A stretch of DNA of 64,000 nt. Origin: Epilithonimonas hungarica. GTDB lineage: Bacteria > Bacteroidota > Bacteroidia > Flavobacteriales > Weeksellaceae. The position numbers and the translations under genes are program-made. The notes beneath the pieces are model-generated. The model saw only the letters and a list, made by a program, of their open reading frames with translations. It made no database searches and was not told the DNA's origin. Positions 8,260 to 16,727 of the stretch are shown piece after piece (position 1 is the first letter of the stretch; every line of letters starts with the position of its first letter). The DNA is taken from contig NZ_FNBH01000002.1 in assembly GCF_900102265.1 (NCBI RefSeq), forward strand, positions 434,001 to 498,000. Reading direction: 5' to 3'.

Positions 8260-9657
8260 TCAATACTTGATCATCAACACTCCACTTCCTTTAATTCTAT
8301 ACAAACCTCCTTCTGGTAAGACCTCATCGGTTTGCGCCGATGCCTCGTTGTCGTAAACAGGACATCCCTGAATGATAGCAGGAGTTATGTCGGAGGCATT
8401 CTTTATTACATGGAGTTGAGTCTGGGGTTTTTCTTCTACCATAGAAGATTTGGCCAATACTGAGCGATCGATGGTCTTCAAAACACCGTTAGCATCCACT
8501 ACAACTATCCTATCACTCGGATTGGTACTGATATAATTAGGGCGCTGGGCTGCCTGCAAAGTTTGCCATGCCGCTAAAGTTCCATAACCCAGTGCATCTA
8601 TACGTACTCCGCCTAATATCAAGTCAAGTCTTTGGGTAGGATTTCTATAAAAGGCATCCACATTGGGATCAGCACCCAGAGACCAGTTTCCCCTTTCATC
8701 CATAATAGCACGATAGACATTGGCTGCTGTAGATGACGCACTACCATCACTATTTGCACCTGAAGTTCCCAACCAAATCTCTCCTCCCACCGATGTATAC
8801 TTCCCTGTTCGTAAAACAATTCCTGCCCGCTGTTGTGTAACTGCCGTGGTCAGTCCATAATTATTACTGGACGTGGAAGTATGTCCTTCAAATGCTGCAA
8901 TAGAAGTTCCATTTGGCCTGGCAGTCCTAGCTCCGATAGCTCCTGATGAAATAATGTTACGATGTACGATGGCCTGTGCATTATTGGTGGTCGCCAAACT
9001 ATAATTAATATCCAGATCGCTGTTGGCCTGGAAGGTCCACTTATCATCAAACTGATTGCTCCCAAAAACAGTATCTGAAGGAGAATATCCAACTCCAACC
9101 CTTCCTTTTGGTGTTACGATAATATCATCTAATACCTGTGTGGTCGTAGGCGTTCCAGTCGTGGAATTATCTTTTGTTGCATCAATATGAAAAGTGCCCA
9201 GACCTTGACTGGTACCTACTGCTACATTTCCTTTTTGATAGATATCCTGCGTATTAAGAGTTGCTTCTGTATCAGTAGTACGCACTTTCCATGGTTCCGT
9301 TCCTCCAGAAGCATTACCTCCCGTAAACTTCTGCCAAAGAACCCCATCAAAATAGTAATAACCCGGCGAATCCACATAAGTTCTCGGGATATTGGTATCT
9401 CCTCCAGAAACATCGGTAACATAAATAAGAGCTGCCGTTTGATCGGTTCCATAAGTTGCAGTATTATTTGTAAGCTCAGCTCTGGTAAGCCGTGGAGACT
9501 GAAGACCGATGTGTTGAGTATTATCAGTAATACTTCCTGAGATATCTCTTTTGGCACTGACATCTAATGTCGTTTTGGGACTATCGGTGTTGACACCAAC
9601 TTGCCCAAAAGTGAATCCAAATGCAACCAATGCAATGGATAGATAAACTTTTTTCAT
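8260..9657 (-). CDS. Secreted surface protein of the Bacteroidota 'GVNTDSPKTTLDV' type
   Basis: About 465 residues with a clear signal peptide (MKKVYLSIALVAFGFTFGQ). The mature N-terminus QVGVNTDSPKTTLDVSAKRD and the segment with YYFDGVLWQKF are typical of a large group of Chryseobacterium-type cell-surface proteins whose head resembles phage tail-spike or adhesin modules. The middle is Thr/Ser/Asn-rich with short repeats (AVGTSQGLGTFHIDATKD, VGVGYSPSDTVFG). There is no T9SS sorting domain at the C-terminus. Role unknown; adhesion or surface display is likely. The annotated start at 9657 places a TACATTTG -7 box (9679-9686, minus strand) 21 bases upstream. Confidence 0.75.
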   Translation of the reverse strand: MKKVYLSIALVAFGFTFGQVGVNTDSPKTTLDVSAKRDISGSITDNTQHIGLQSPRLTRAELTNNTATYGTDQTAALIYVTDVSGGDTNIPRTYVDSPGYYYFDGVLWQKFTGGNASGGTEPWKVRTTDTEATLNTQDIYQKGNVAVGTSQGLGTFHIDATKDNSTTGTPTTTQVLDDIIVTPKGRVGVGYSPSDTVFGSNQFDDKWTFQANSDLDINYSLATTNNAQAIVHRNIISSGAIGARTARPNGTSIAAFEGHTSTSSNNYGLTTAVTQQRAGIVLRTGKYTSVGGEIWLGTSGANSDGSASSTAANVYRAIMDERGNWSLGADPNVDAFYRNPTQRLDLILGGVRIDALGYGTLAAWQTLQAAQRPNYISTNPSDRIVVVDANGVLKTIDRSVLAKSSMVEEKPQTQLHVIKNASDITPAIIQGCPVYDNEASAQTDEVLPEGGLYRIKGSGVLMIKY

Positions 9658-10022
9658 CTTTTGTGTTTTTGTTCGATGCAAATGTAAAAAAAATCAATAT
9701 AAATATTAATAAAATTTATTTTTATAAACTAAAATAAATATTATAAAAAATAAATTAAACAATAATCAATTAAAAAACAACAAAATAACATTCATAATGA
9801 TTATAAAACAATCTTTACATAAAACTAATAGATTATGATCAGATTATTCGTATTGGAAAAAAAAGAGGTTACTGAGAAAGATTAAAATAAAATTGTTTGT
9901 AATCAATACTCACTCTCAAAATTCGACTAAATAACAAGACTCAAATCATGAAAAATTGTATGTCTTTTTTTGATGCCGAGTTGCTATAATTCTTAAATTT
10001 ACGACTTAAGAAAAATTGAGCT
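9658..10022. other. AT-rich divergent intergenic region
   Basis: This 365-bp gap is very AT-rich. It contains a minus-strand -7 box TACATTTG at 9679-9686 for the surface protein and, on the other side, an inverted pair TTCTTAA / TTAAGAA (9990-9996 and 10006-10012) just before the second Gfo/Idh/MocA gene. I see no gene or RNA in it. Confidence 0.5.
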
Positions 10023-10991
10023 ATGATAAAAGCAGGACTTGTAGGAGCAGGGCATCTTGGAAAAATCCATTTGAGATTACTGAATCAATCTGAGAAATAT
10101 GAACTTGTTGGTTTTCACGATAAAGATGTTGAAAATGGTAAAAAACTTGCGGCCGAATTCGGTTATAAATATTTTGAAAGTTTCGAGGAATTATTAGATG
10201 AAGTTGAAATGTTGGACATTGTAACCCCAACCGTTTACCACTACGATTATGCGATGAAAGCAATTGATAAAGGGATCCATTTCTTCATCGAAAAACCTGT
10301 GACACAAACCTTGCAGCAAGCTGAGGAAATCCTTTTCAAATGCAGAGAATTTGGGATCAAGGCGCAGGTTGGACATGTTGAAAGATACAATCCGGCTTTT
10401 ATTGGTGCAAAAGATCATATTAAAAATCCAATGTTCATAGAGATCCACAGGCTGGCTGAGTTCAACCCGAGAGGAACGGATGTTTCTGTGGTTTTGGATC
10501 TGATGATCCATGACCTGGATATTCTGCTTAGTCTTGTAAAATCGAAAGTGAAACTGATCCATGCAAGCGGCGTTTCTGTTGTGAGCAAAACGCCGGACAT
10601 CTGTAACGCCAGAATAGAGTTTGAAAATGGCTGTGTCGCGAATCTCACAACTTCCAGAATATCGATGAAAGCCATGAGAAAATCGAGGTTTTTCCAACAA
10701 GATGCCTACGTTTCAGTAGATTTCCTGGAGAAAAAAGCGGAAGTTATCAGAATGAAACCTGCACCGGAAAATCCATCTGATTTTGATATGATCATTGAAA
10801 ATGCGGAAGGTGAGAAAAACCAGATCCTTTTCGAATATCCGAACATCCAGCCGAACAATGCCATTCTTGACGAATTAGAAAGTTTCGCGAATGCTATCGA
10901 ATATGATGTTCCTGTACAAGTCTCCTTGGAAGACGGAACCGAGGCCTTGAAAGTGGCGCTGGAGATCGTGAGGTTGATACAGAAAAATTAA
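10023..10991 (+). CDS. Gfo/Idh/MocA family oxidoreductase
   Basis: A 322-residue protein with the canonical Rossmann loop AGLVGAGHLGKIHLRLL, LDIVTPTVYHYDYA, and the E-K-P motif in FFIEKPVTQT. The C-terminal domain carries VLDLMIHDLDILL, with the catalytic-type Asp and His. NAD(P)-dependent dehydrogenation of a sugar-like or tetrapyrrole-like substrate is expected, but the substrate is not evident. It is followed after 3 bp by the M23 peptidase gene, so the two may share a transcript. Confidence 0.88.
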   Translation: MIKAGLVGAGHLGKIHLRLLNQSEKYELVGFHDKDVENGKKLAAEFGYKYFESFEELLDEVEMLDIVTPTVYHYDYAMKAIDKGIHFFIEKPVTQTLQQAEEILFKCREFGIKAQVGHVERYNPAFIGAKDHIKNPMFIEIHRLAEFNPRGTDVSVVLDLMIHDLDILLSLVKSKVKLIHASGVSVVSKTPDICNARIEFENGCVANLTTSRISMKAMRKSRFFQQDAYVSVDFLEKKAEVIRMKPAPENPSDFDMIIENAEGEKNQILFEYPNIQPNNAILDELESFANAIEYDVPVQVSLEDGTEALKVALEIVRLIQKN

Positions 10992-10994
10992 AAC

Positions 10995-11813
10995 ATGAAT
11001 TATATAAAATATTTTTTAGTAATACTCCCATTATTCTTTTTCTCTCAAGATCCCGATATAAAATTTGACAAATATCTTGACAACAAAACAAATGTCGTAT
11101 ATGCTGATAATAATGAGATCTGCCCTATAAGCGTAGAATATGAATACACCGGAGAGAATATAAAATCCAGCCTGGGAAATAAAAGCATCATTGTTGTTCC
11201 TGCAAATGCTAAGAAATTTATCATTTCCAGAATTGATGTTGAAAATAAATCTAAGGGCTTCAAATTTAGTTATAATGTATTTTATGTTTTCGGAGATGTG
11301 AATTCAAAACCATCGAACCCTGATGAAACTTATTGGTTGCCCTACTCTGTTGGAACTTCACAGTCAATCTATCAAGGTTATAATGGAAATTTTTCTCATC
11401 AGAACGCTTATGCTTTGGATTTCAGTCATAAATTGGGAACAGGAATTTTTGCGGCTAGAAGCGGAAAAGTCGTTACTACAAAATCTGATTCTGACCAGGC
11501 ATGCTTCACAAAGGACTGTGCCAAATATAATAATAAGATCATCATTCTTCACGATGACGGAACTTTCGCAGAATATGCCCATCTCAAAAAAAATGGTATC
11601 ATTGTAAACAAAGGCGATGAAGTGAAACAAGGACAGCTCATAGGATACAGTGGAAATACCGGATGGAGCAAAGGACCTCATCTTCATTTTTCAGTTTTCA
11701 CCAATAAAATAGATGGAGAAAGAAATTATTATAAAACAAAATTTAAAGTGAAAGAGAGTACAGAACCAATCTACCTTCAAGAACAAAAGCGATATACAAG
11801 AAATTATGAATAA
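10995..11813 (+). CDS. M23 family metallopeptidase, secreted
   Basis: A 272-residue protein with a signal peptide (MNYIKYFLVILPLFFFSQ) and a C-terminal LytM-type domain. Zinc ligands are visible as His135 and Asp142 in SHQNAYALDF and His231 in GPHLHF, with His196 (EYAHL) and His229 in the active site. Such enzymes are periplasmic endopeptidases that cut peptidoglycan cross-links. The N-terminal 120 residues look like a beta-sandwich. The gene ends 2 bp before the convergent vsr stop. Confidence 0.9.
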   Translation: MNYIKYFLVILPLFFFSQDPDIKFDKYLDNKTNVVYADNNEICPISVEYEYTGENIKSSLGNKSIIVVPANAKKFIISRIDVENKSKGFKFSYNVFYVFGDVNSKPSNPDETYWLPYSVGTSQSIYQGYNGNFSHQNAYALDFSHKLGTGIFAARSGKVVTTKSDSDQACFTKDCAKYNNKIIILHDDGTFAEYAHLKKNGIIVNKGDEVKQGQLIGYSGNTGWSKGPHLHFSVFTNKIDGERNYYKTKFKVKESTEPIYLQEQKRYTRNYE

Positions 11814-11815
11814 GA

Positions 11816-12265
11816 TCAACCTAACTTATTCTTTATTTTTTGGACAGCCTGTTCCAGTTTTTCTTTATCCTTTAGTTCACATTCCCAGATCGTAATGGAT
11901 TTCCAATTCATTTCTTTCAACTGATCAATAGCCTTCAGGTCTCTTGCGATATTATTTTCGAACTTATTTTTCCAAAAATCTCTGTTCGTTTTCGGTAATT
12001 TATATTGACAATATGGACATCTGTGCCAGAAACAGCCGTTGACAAAAATCGCGATCTTTTTTGAGATAAAGGCAATATCTGGTTTTCCCGGGATTTTTTT
12101 TGAGTGAAGCCTATATCCGCGGATCCCATTCTTCCACAACTCTTTCCTAAGCAGCAATTCCGGTTTGGTATTTTTGCTTTTGTTCTTACTCATGACCCTG
12201 GAAACACTCTCGCTCTTTGGAATCGGAGAACGTTTATCTCTGATGTATGTTTCAGGTTGTTTCAT
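11816..12265 (-). CDS. vsr: Very short patch repair endonuclease, orphan
   Basis: A 149-residue Vsr protein. Family features are VSRVMSKNKSKNTKPEL at the N-terminus, the catalytic Asp63 in KIPGKPDIAF, the zinc-site stretch FVNGCFWHRCPYC (Cys78, His81, Cys83) and Cys129 in TIWECEL. Vsr nicks DNA 5' of T in T:G mismatches that arise when 5-methylcytosine deaminates. It is normally encoded beside a C5 cytosine methyltransferase, but no methyltransferase gene is present on either side here. It is convergent with the M23 peptidase gene. Confidence 0.9.
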   Translation of the reverse strand: MKQPETYIRDKRSPIPKSESVSRVMSKNKSKNTKPELLLRKELWKNGIRGYRLHSKKIPGKPDIAFISKKIAIFVNGCFWHRCPYCQYKLPKTNRDFWKNKFENNIARDLKAIDQLKEMNWKSITIWECELKDKEKLEQAVQKIKNKLG

Positions 12266-12483
12266 TGGAAAAGTTTGCTAATAGTCTGAATATTATGTTA
12301 AATCCAAAACTAAGACCAAAAATACTAATTTGAATTATTTCCAGATTTTTATGATATATGAATAAGATCACTTTTCGGATTCGGAAAATATGATATATTT
12401 ACAATCGAGTATCATTATTAATAAGAACAAAAATCCTTAATAATGATCAGACAATTATCTTGAAGTAATAAATATATCATCAT

Positions 12484-12825
12484 TTGAAAAAGACGATCGA
12501 AATAATACTTTGTTTTCTCATATTATTTTCTTGTTCAGAAAATAAACAAATGGCTCTAAATTGTCAAGATGCTCAAAAATTAGCTAAATCAGATTTTGAA
12601 AAAGGCAAGTATATTTATTATGAATATCAATATTTGAATGACAAAAAATCCTCAAATAAAGCATTTAGCAATATTTTGAAAAAGAAGAATATAAAAGTAA
12701 TTTATAAAACAAAATACCCACCTTCTTGTATTGTTGAACAGGAAGGAATCGAAAAAAGTAAAAAATGCTATCAAAGAATGATGAACCTGGAAATGGAAGC
12801 AAAATTTGGGAATCATTTTTTTTGA
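12484..12825 (+). CDS. Small putative lipoprotein
   Basis: A 113-residue protein beginning with a lipoprotein signal (MKKTIEIILCFLILFSC, lipobox near LFSC). The mature part is Lys-rich with three further cysteines (NCQD, PPSCIV, KKCYQ) and no recognised domain. The start is a TTG codon; it is chosen because the only later Met (12550) would remove the signal sequence. The 218-bp region upstream is AT-rich without a clear promoter. I do not recognise the family. Confidence 0.55.
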   Translation: MKKTIEIILCFLILFSCSENKQMALNCQDAQKLAKSDFEKGKYIYYEYQYLNDKKSSNKAFSNILKKKNIKVIYKTKYPPSCIVEQEGIEKSKKCYQRMMNLEMEAKFGNHFF

Positions 12826-12867
12826 CAGTGTAAGAACAGAAGCATTAAAATAAAATCAAAATATAGA

Positions 12868-13758
12868 ATGAAAAACATCGTTGTCATCGGAGCGGGAACT
12901 ATGGGAAATGGTATTGCACATACCTTTGCACAAAGCAGTTTTACGGTAAATCTCGTGGATGTAAAACAGGAAAATCTGGACAAAGCTCTGAAAACCATTA
13001 CGACCAATCTAGACAGGATCATTGCAAAAGGCAATCTTACAGAAGAAGAAAAAGCACAAACTTTGGGCAATATCAAGACCTTCACAGATATCAAAGATGC
13101 AGCTCCTACCGCTGACCTCATTGTAGAAGCTGCGACAGAGAATCTTGACCTTAAGCTGAGAATATTTGCACAAATGGACGAATTGGCCCCTGAAAACTGC
13201 ATCCTGGCGACCAACACCTCTTCTATTTCCATTACACAAATTGCGGCAGCAACAAAACGTCCGGAAAAAGTAATCGGAATGCATTTCATGAATCCTGTCC
13301 CGATCATGAAATTGGTGGAGATCATCAAAGGTTATTCGACATCTAAAGATACATTTGATACAATTTTCGAAATGTCAAAAAAATTGGGAAAAGTTCCGGT
13401 TGAAGTTAATGATTATCCAGGATTTGTAGCCAACAGAATCCTGATGCCGATGATCAATGAAGCGATTGAAACGTTATATAATGGCGTTGCAGGCGTTGAA
13501 GAAATAGATACAGTCATGAAACTCGGAATGGCTCATCCAATGGGACCTTTGCAGCTGGCAGACTTTATTGGGCTGGATGTTTGCCTTGCTATTCTCAACG
13601 TGATGTACGACGGTTTTAAAAATCCGAAATACGCGCCAAATCCTCTATTGGTGAATATGGTAATGGCGGGTAAGAAAGGTGTAAAATCCGGCGAAGGTTT
13701 CTATGATTACTCTGAAAGTAAAAAGGCTGAAAAAGTTTCGAAAATGTTTTTGAAATAA
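12868..13758 (+). CDS. 3-hydroxyacyl-CoA (3-hydroxybutyryl-CoA) dehydrogenase
   Basis: A 296-residue single-domain dehydrogenase. The NAD site is VVIGAGTMGNGIAHTFAQ, followed by LIVEAATENLDLK, the catalytic region GMHFMNPVPIMKLVEI and the C-terminal PGFVANRILMPMINEA and MGPLQLADFIGLD. The enzyme oxidises (S)-3-hydroxyacyl-CoA to the 3-keto form in beta-oxidation, phenylacetate breakdown or butyrate-type metabolism. It stands alone with no other beta-oxidation gene nearby, so its exact pathway cannot be read from context. Confidence 0.93.
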   Translation: MKNIVVIGAGTMGNGIAHTFAQSSFTVNLVDVKQENLDKALKTITTNLDRIIAKGNLTEEEKAQTLGNIKTFTDIKDAAPTADLIVEAATENLDLKLRIFAQMDELAPENCILATNTSSISITQIAAATKRPEKVIGMHFMNPVPIMKLVEIIKGYSTSKDTFDTIFEMSKKLGKVPVEVNDYPGFVANRILMPMINEAIETLYNGVAGVEEIDTVMKLGMAHPMGPLQLADFIGLDVCLAILNVMYDGFKNPKYAPNPLLVNMVMAGKKGVKSGEGFYDYSESKKAEKVSKMFLK

Positions 13759-13797
13759 TTCTAAAATTGCCAATTAGTAATTTCGGATCACTATTTA

Positions 13798-13828
13798 TAA
13801 CTTTGTCAGGATCAGTTTTGACAAAGTT
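13798..13828 (+). terminator. Hairpin terminator overlapping a -7-like box
   Basis: A 10-bp stem (AACTTTGTCA / TGACAAAGTT, arms 13799-13808 and 13819-13828) followed by a T tract terminates the dehydrogenase gene. The left arm also contains TAACTTTG, a perfect -7 match, so the same bases could start the transcript of the next gene 40 bp downstream. Confidence 0.6.
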
Positions 13829-13844
13829 TTTTTATTTTTAAACT

Positions 13845-15179
13845 ATGATTGCCATAAAACTCAATTCAAGATACGAGAAAATCTTACAGCTTTTCTTAAT
13901 TATCGCTACTTATATAATGATCGTTCTAAGATTTCTGCTGAACGAAAAAGGACGCGTAAGCCCTGACTCTATAAGATATCTGCGACAGGCCAATGTGTTT
14001 CCCATCATAGATGATACAATTGCGCCTTTGGGCTATCCATTATCCATCAGGTTCTTTACGTTCTTCGGAGTAGATGAATTTTGGGGCAGCAAATTGGTGG
14101 GACTTTTTGCATATACTTTTATATTGGTATTCGCCTACAAGAAAAAGTTTTACTTCAAAGAACTCTTGGTCGTTTCTTCTCTGTTCAGTTTTGTAAGCAT
14201 CTTTTCTTTTACGATGAGCGAAGCTTTTACATTGCCTTTTGTGATACTACTATTCTTTACAGCCCGGCAAATTTTCAAAAATAAATTAACAGAGATCCAG
14301 GGCATCTTTTTTCTTACGCTTTTACTTGTCCTACTTCTCAATATCCGTTACAGTGCATTATTCTTTTGTTTAGGGATTTTGGCTTTCGGGATGATGAATT
14401 TCAGGAAAAACTATTGGAAGACCTTTGTAATTTCAGGCGTATTGGGAATTGGTTTTTATGGACTTTACAAATTGATCTTCATCGATTATTTTAATGAAAA
14501 TTACATTGCCCAATCTCTAGAAATTGGACTAAAACCCACCTCTACTTTAATCCCGGAACTATTTCAGGGACTTGCGACCACTTTTGATCCGTTTGTCCAT
14601 ATAGCTGACCCCAATGGCGGAATTATCAATTATGGGATCTATGGTTTAGGCGTTGTGACAATTATGGCAATGATATTTCTATTCGTGAAAACCAAACTTT
14701 CTGAAACGGAGAGATTCATCCTTGTCGTCTCTCTGATTTGCATCGTTTGTTCTTATTTCATCCAGTATTTTTATTGGATCAATCCGATGGATTATAGATT
14801 GCTTGCTCCTTTTTCCATTGGGATATGGATTGTTTTTTTAAGAAAGTTATTTCAGATATTTGATGATACAGTCTATTCCATCGCTTTTCTAAGCCTGATG
14901 ACAGGTTTTATCTTCACCTGGCTATCCAAGGGCAATTATCTGGAGAATAGAAAAACGATCTCTGAGTTCCTGGAAAAAGAGAAACTGAAGGATACGACCT
15001 TCGAATATTATACAGAAACGCTTGAAAACTTGGATGAAGTTCAAGTTGCAGAACTTATCAGCACAGTGAATCCTAGAGTTTATATCACTTTCAAGGCTGC
15101 AGATACTGTGAAAAACAACGTATTGACAAGATATAAGGTAGAAAGTAAGATCAGGATCAAAAAAAACAATTATCAATAA
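13845..15179 (+). CDS. Polytopic membrane protein, possible GT-C glycosyltransferase
   Basis: A 444-residue protein with about ten hydrophobic helices and a soluble C-terminal tail of about 75 residues. The first external loop reads LNEKGRVSPDSIRYLRQA, resembling the acidic first-loop signature (SPDS/DxxYL) of GT-C glycosyltransferases and related lipid-linked sugar enzymes. No other family motif is clear. It is followed by an unrelated small acidic protein. A role in envelope glycan or lipid modification is an inference only. Confidence 0.6.
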   Translation: MIAIKLNSRYEKILQLFLIIATYIMIVLRFLLNEKGRVSPDSIRYLRQANVFPIIDDTIAPLGYPLSIRFFTFFGVDEFWGSKLVGLFAYTFILVFAYKKKFYFKELLVVSSLFSFVSIFSFTMSEAFTLPFVILLFFTARQIFKNKLTEIQGIFFLTLLLVLLLNIRYSALFFCLGILAFGMMNFRKNYWKTFVISGVLGIGFYGLYKLIFIDYFNENYIAQSLEIGLKPTSTLIPELFQGLATTFDPFVHIADPNGGIINYGIYGLGVVTIMAMIFLFVKTKLSETERFILVVSLICIVCSYFIQYFYWINPMDYRLLAPFSIGIWIVFLRKLFQIFDDTVYSIAFLSLMTGFIFTWLSKGNYLENRKTISEFLEKEKLKDTTFEYYTETLENLDEVQVAELISTVNPRVYITFKAADTVKNNVLTRYKVESKIRIKKNNYQ

Positions 15180-15198
15180 TTCTTTTCGGGAAATTTTC

Positions 15199-15206
15199 TA
15201 TCTTTG
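15199..15206 (+). promoter_or_regulatory. -7 promoter element, TATCTTTG
   Basis: An exact TAnnTTTG box 51 bp before the ATG of the small acidic protein. No good -33 TTTG is seen at the expected distance. Confidence 0.4.
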
Positions 15207-15257
15207 AAAAATAGAGTGATGTCACAAATACTCTGATTTATATTAAAATTTTATATT

Positions 15258-15500
15258 ATGAAATTACCTAAGTTTTTATTAGCCGACAATTCTGATTTCC
15301 CAGAAGATCTTTTTGTAGTACACACAGAGTATCCGCGTTTCATCCTTAACGTAGAAGAAGAGGATGTAGAATGGTTGGACGACTTGGAAGGGGATGATGA
15401 AGAAACTGTAGCAAACGAGGCTACAAAAGTTGTGGAAGAAGCCTTCAAATGGTGTGATGAAGAACTTGCAAAATACGACGACGAGGAAGACGAAGAATAA
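15258..15500 (+). CDS. Small highly acidic protein
   Basis: An 80-residue protein with about one third Asp and Glu, ending in DDEEDEE. The N-terminal half (MKLPKFLLADNSDFPEDLFVVHTEYPRFIL) is not low complexity and looks like a folded beta segment. A very strong terminator follows directly, so it is a real monocistronic gene. I recall similar acidic proteins in related Flavobacteriia but know no function. Confidence 0.8.
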   Translation: MKLPKFLLADNSDFPEDLFVVHTEYPRFILNVEEEDVEWLDDLEGDDEETVANEATKVVEEAFKWCDEELAKYDDEEDEE

Positions 15501-15501
15501 T

Positions 15502-15535
15502 AAAAAAAGGAACTCAGATGTGAGTTCCTTTTTTT
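15502..15535. terminator. Strong bidirectional terminator
   Basis: A perfect 15-bp stem (AAAAAAAGGAACTCA and its complement) with a 4-nt loop lies between the acidic protein gene and the convergent META-domain gene. Confidence 0.9.
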
Positions 15536-15551
15536 GTGGGATTATTTCAAT

Positions 15552-15956
15552 TTATTGTTGTTTATTAAACTTCAATAATAAAAGATTGTCCTTATAAAGT
15601 TCCAATGTAGTTTCTGTCACTACATACTTGTTCACTTCTGGCAAAACACTTAGAAAACTGGTCTCAGTTGTCATATTGTTGCACATTTTCCTTGTAGAAC
15701 CAATAGCTTTTGCAGAAAAATTACCTGCAGAAGTGTCTATTGTGGCCTCAGAAAAATAGTTATTGCAACCTGCGTTTCCAGAGATTCTGTTCTGCTCGAT
15801 CAATAACGTTGGCTTATTTGTGATATCATCTGCTAAAACCCACTGTGTCCCTGTAATAGGCGCTTGGTTTTTTCCAACTTTGGAAGCATTTCCTAATCTG
15901 CTTGTACAAGAAACAATAGACAGAGATAATATGGATATTAAAATAAGTTTTTTCAT
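15552..15956 (-). CDS. META-domain lipoprotein (HslJ-like)
   Basis: A 134-residue protein with a lipoprotein signal (MKKLILISILSLSIVSC, lipobox Cys17). The mature part is one META domain: ITGTQWVLADDITNKPTLLIEQNRISGNAGCNNYF and MCNNMTTETSFLSVLPEV. META proteins are envelope proteins; HslJ of E. coli is heat-inducible and linked to novobiocin resistance. It is monocistronic and convergent with the acidic protein gene. Confidence 0.9.
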   Translation of the reverse strand: MKKLILISILSLSIVSCTSRLGNASKVGKNQAPITGTQWVLADDITNKPTLLIEQNRISGNAGCNNYFSEATIDTSAGNFSAKAIGSTRKMCNNMTTETSFLSVLPEVNKYVVTETTLELYKDNLLLLKFNKQQ

Positions 15957-16163
15957 TTCATAAAGAATTACCTTTCAAAGATAAGATTTTATTCCTTAAC
16001 ATAATATTCATACTGAAAAAAGACAGCACAAGATCAATAATCAAAAATTAAATCTATTATGAAAAAATCAATTTCTGAAACACCAATCAAATTAATAATG
16101 AATAAGTTATGATTTATTAATTTTAATAGCCTAATTTTGCACCCCGAAATAAAGGATCATAAT

Positions 16164-16610
16164 ATGAAAAGAATCGCAGAACACAGAAAGCTTCTTGGTA
16201 TTGATAAAACAGCAACTCTGAAGGATTTGAAGACCATCTACAGAAATACGATGAAGGACACGCATCCTGATAAATTTGTAAATAATGAAGAAGGAAAACT
16301 GGAAGCGGAAGAGAAAAGCAAATCTGTGATAGAAGCTTATCATTTTCTAGTAAGCATCCACGAAGAAACTCAGGAAAAATATAAAGAAGAATATACGGAA
16401 ACTATTACAAAATCTAATATTCAGGATTTTTATCTTGAGAAATCGATTTTGACCGTTCAGCATCTCAATGGAAAAATGTTCGAATACATAGGTGTTCCAA
16501 GAAATACTTATATCAAAATGGTCAATTCCGATTCTCCAAGCCGTTTTGCAAGAAGACACATCTACGGAAATTTTATCTATAGAAAATCCGGGGAAGTGAT
16601 GGCGGATTAA
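16164..16610 (+). CDS. J-domain/KTSC-domain fusion protein
   Basis: About 148 residues. The N-terminal part (LLGIDKTATLKDLKTIYRNTMKDTHPDKF) is a short J-domain with the HPD motif at residues 34-36. The C-terminal part (FEYIGVPRNTYIKMVNSDSPSRFARRHIYGNFIY) is a KTSC domain. J-domains stimulate DnaK-type chaperones; KTSC is a small domain thought to bind nucleic acids or ribosome-related partners, so the fusion may direct DnaK to a specific client. The open frame begins at a TTG at 16137, but the ATG at 16164 is chosen. A terminator at 16638-16667 follows. Confidence 0.85.
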   Translation: MKRIAEHRKLLGIDKTATLKDLKTIYRNTMKDTHPDKFVNNEEGKLEAEEKSKSVIEAYHFLVSIHEETQEKYKEEYTETITKSNIQDFYLEKSILTVQHLNGKMFEYIGVPRNTYIKMVNSDSPSRFARRHIYGNFIYRKSGEVMAD

Positions 16611-16637
16611 TTTTCGGTATTTAAAAATACACATTGG

Positions 16638-16667
16638 GGCCTTCATATTTTCTGGAGGTCTTTTTTA
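16638..16667 (+). terminator. Terminator of the J/KTSC gene
   Basis: An 8-bp stem (GGCCTTCA / TGGAGGTC, two G-U pairs) is followed by TTTTTT. Confidence 0.6.
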
Positions 16668-16678
16668 TTATTAAAAAA

Positions 16679-16702
16679 AGCGCATCAATTGATTGATGCG
16701 CT
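16679..16702 (-). terminator. Terminator of the RND efflux operon
   Basis: A perfect 10-bp stem (AGCGCATCAA / TTGATGCGCT) with a 4-nt loop; on the minus strand it is followed by a run of seven T residues. It ends the RND permease transcript. Confidence 0.85.
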
Positions 16703-16727
16703 TCTCGGTTAACTAAATTAATATATA

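Noticed and set aside
8260-9657. Prophage tail fibre
   Set aside because: The protein resembles tail-spike heads, but it has a signal peptide and no other phage gene is near, so it is a cell-surface protein.
10023-10991. Gfo/Idh/MocA gene and M23 peptidase as one functional pathway
   Set aside because: They are 3 bp apart and may be co-transcribed, but no biochemical link is evident, so only the spacing is recorded.
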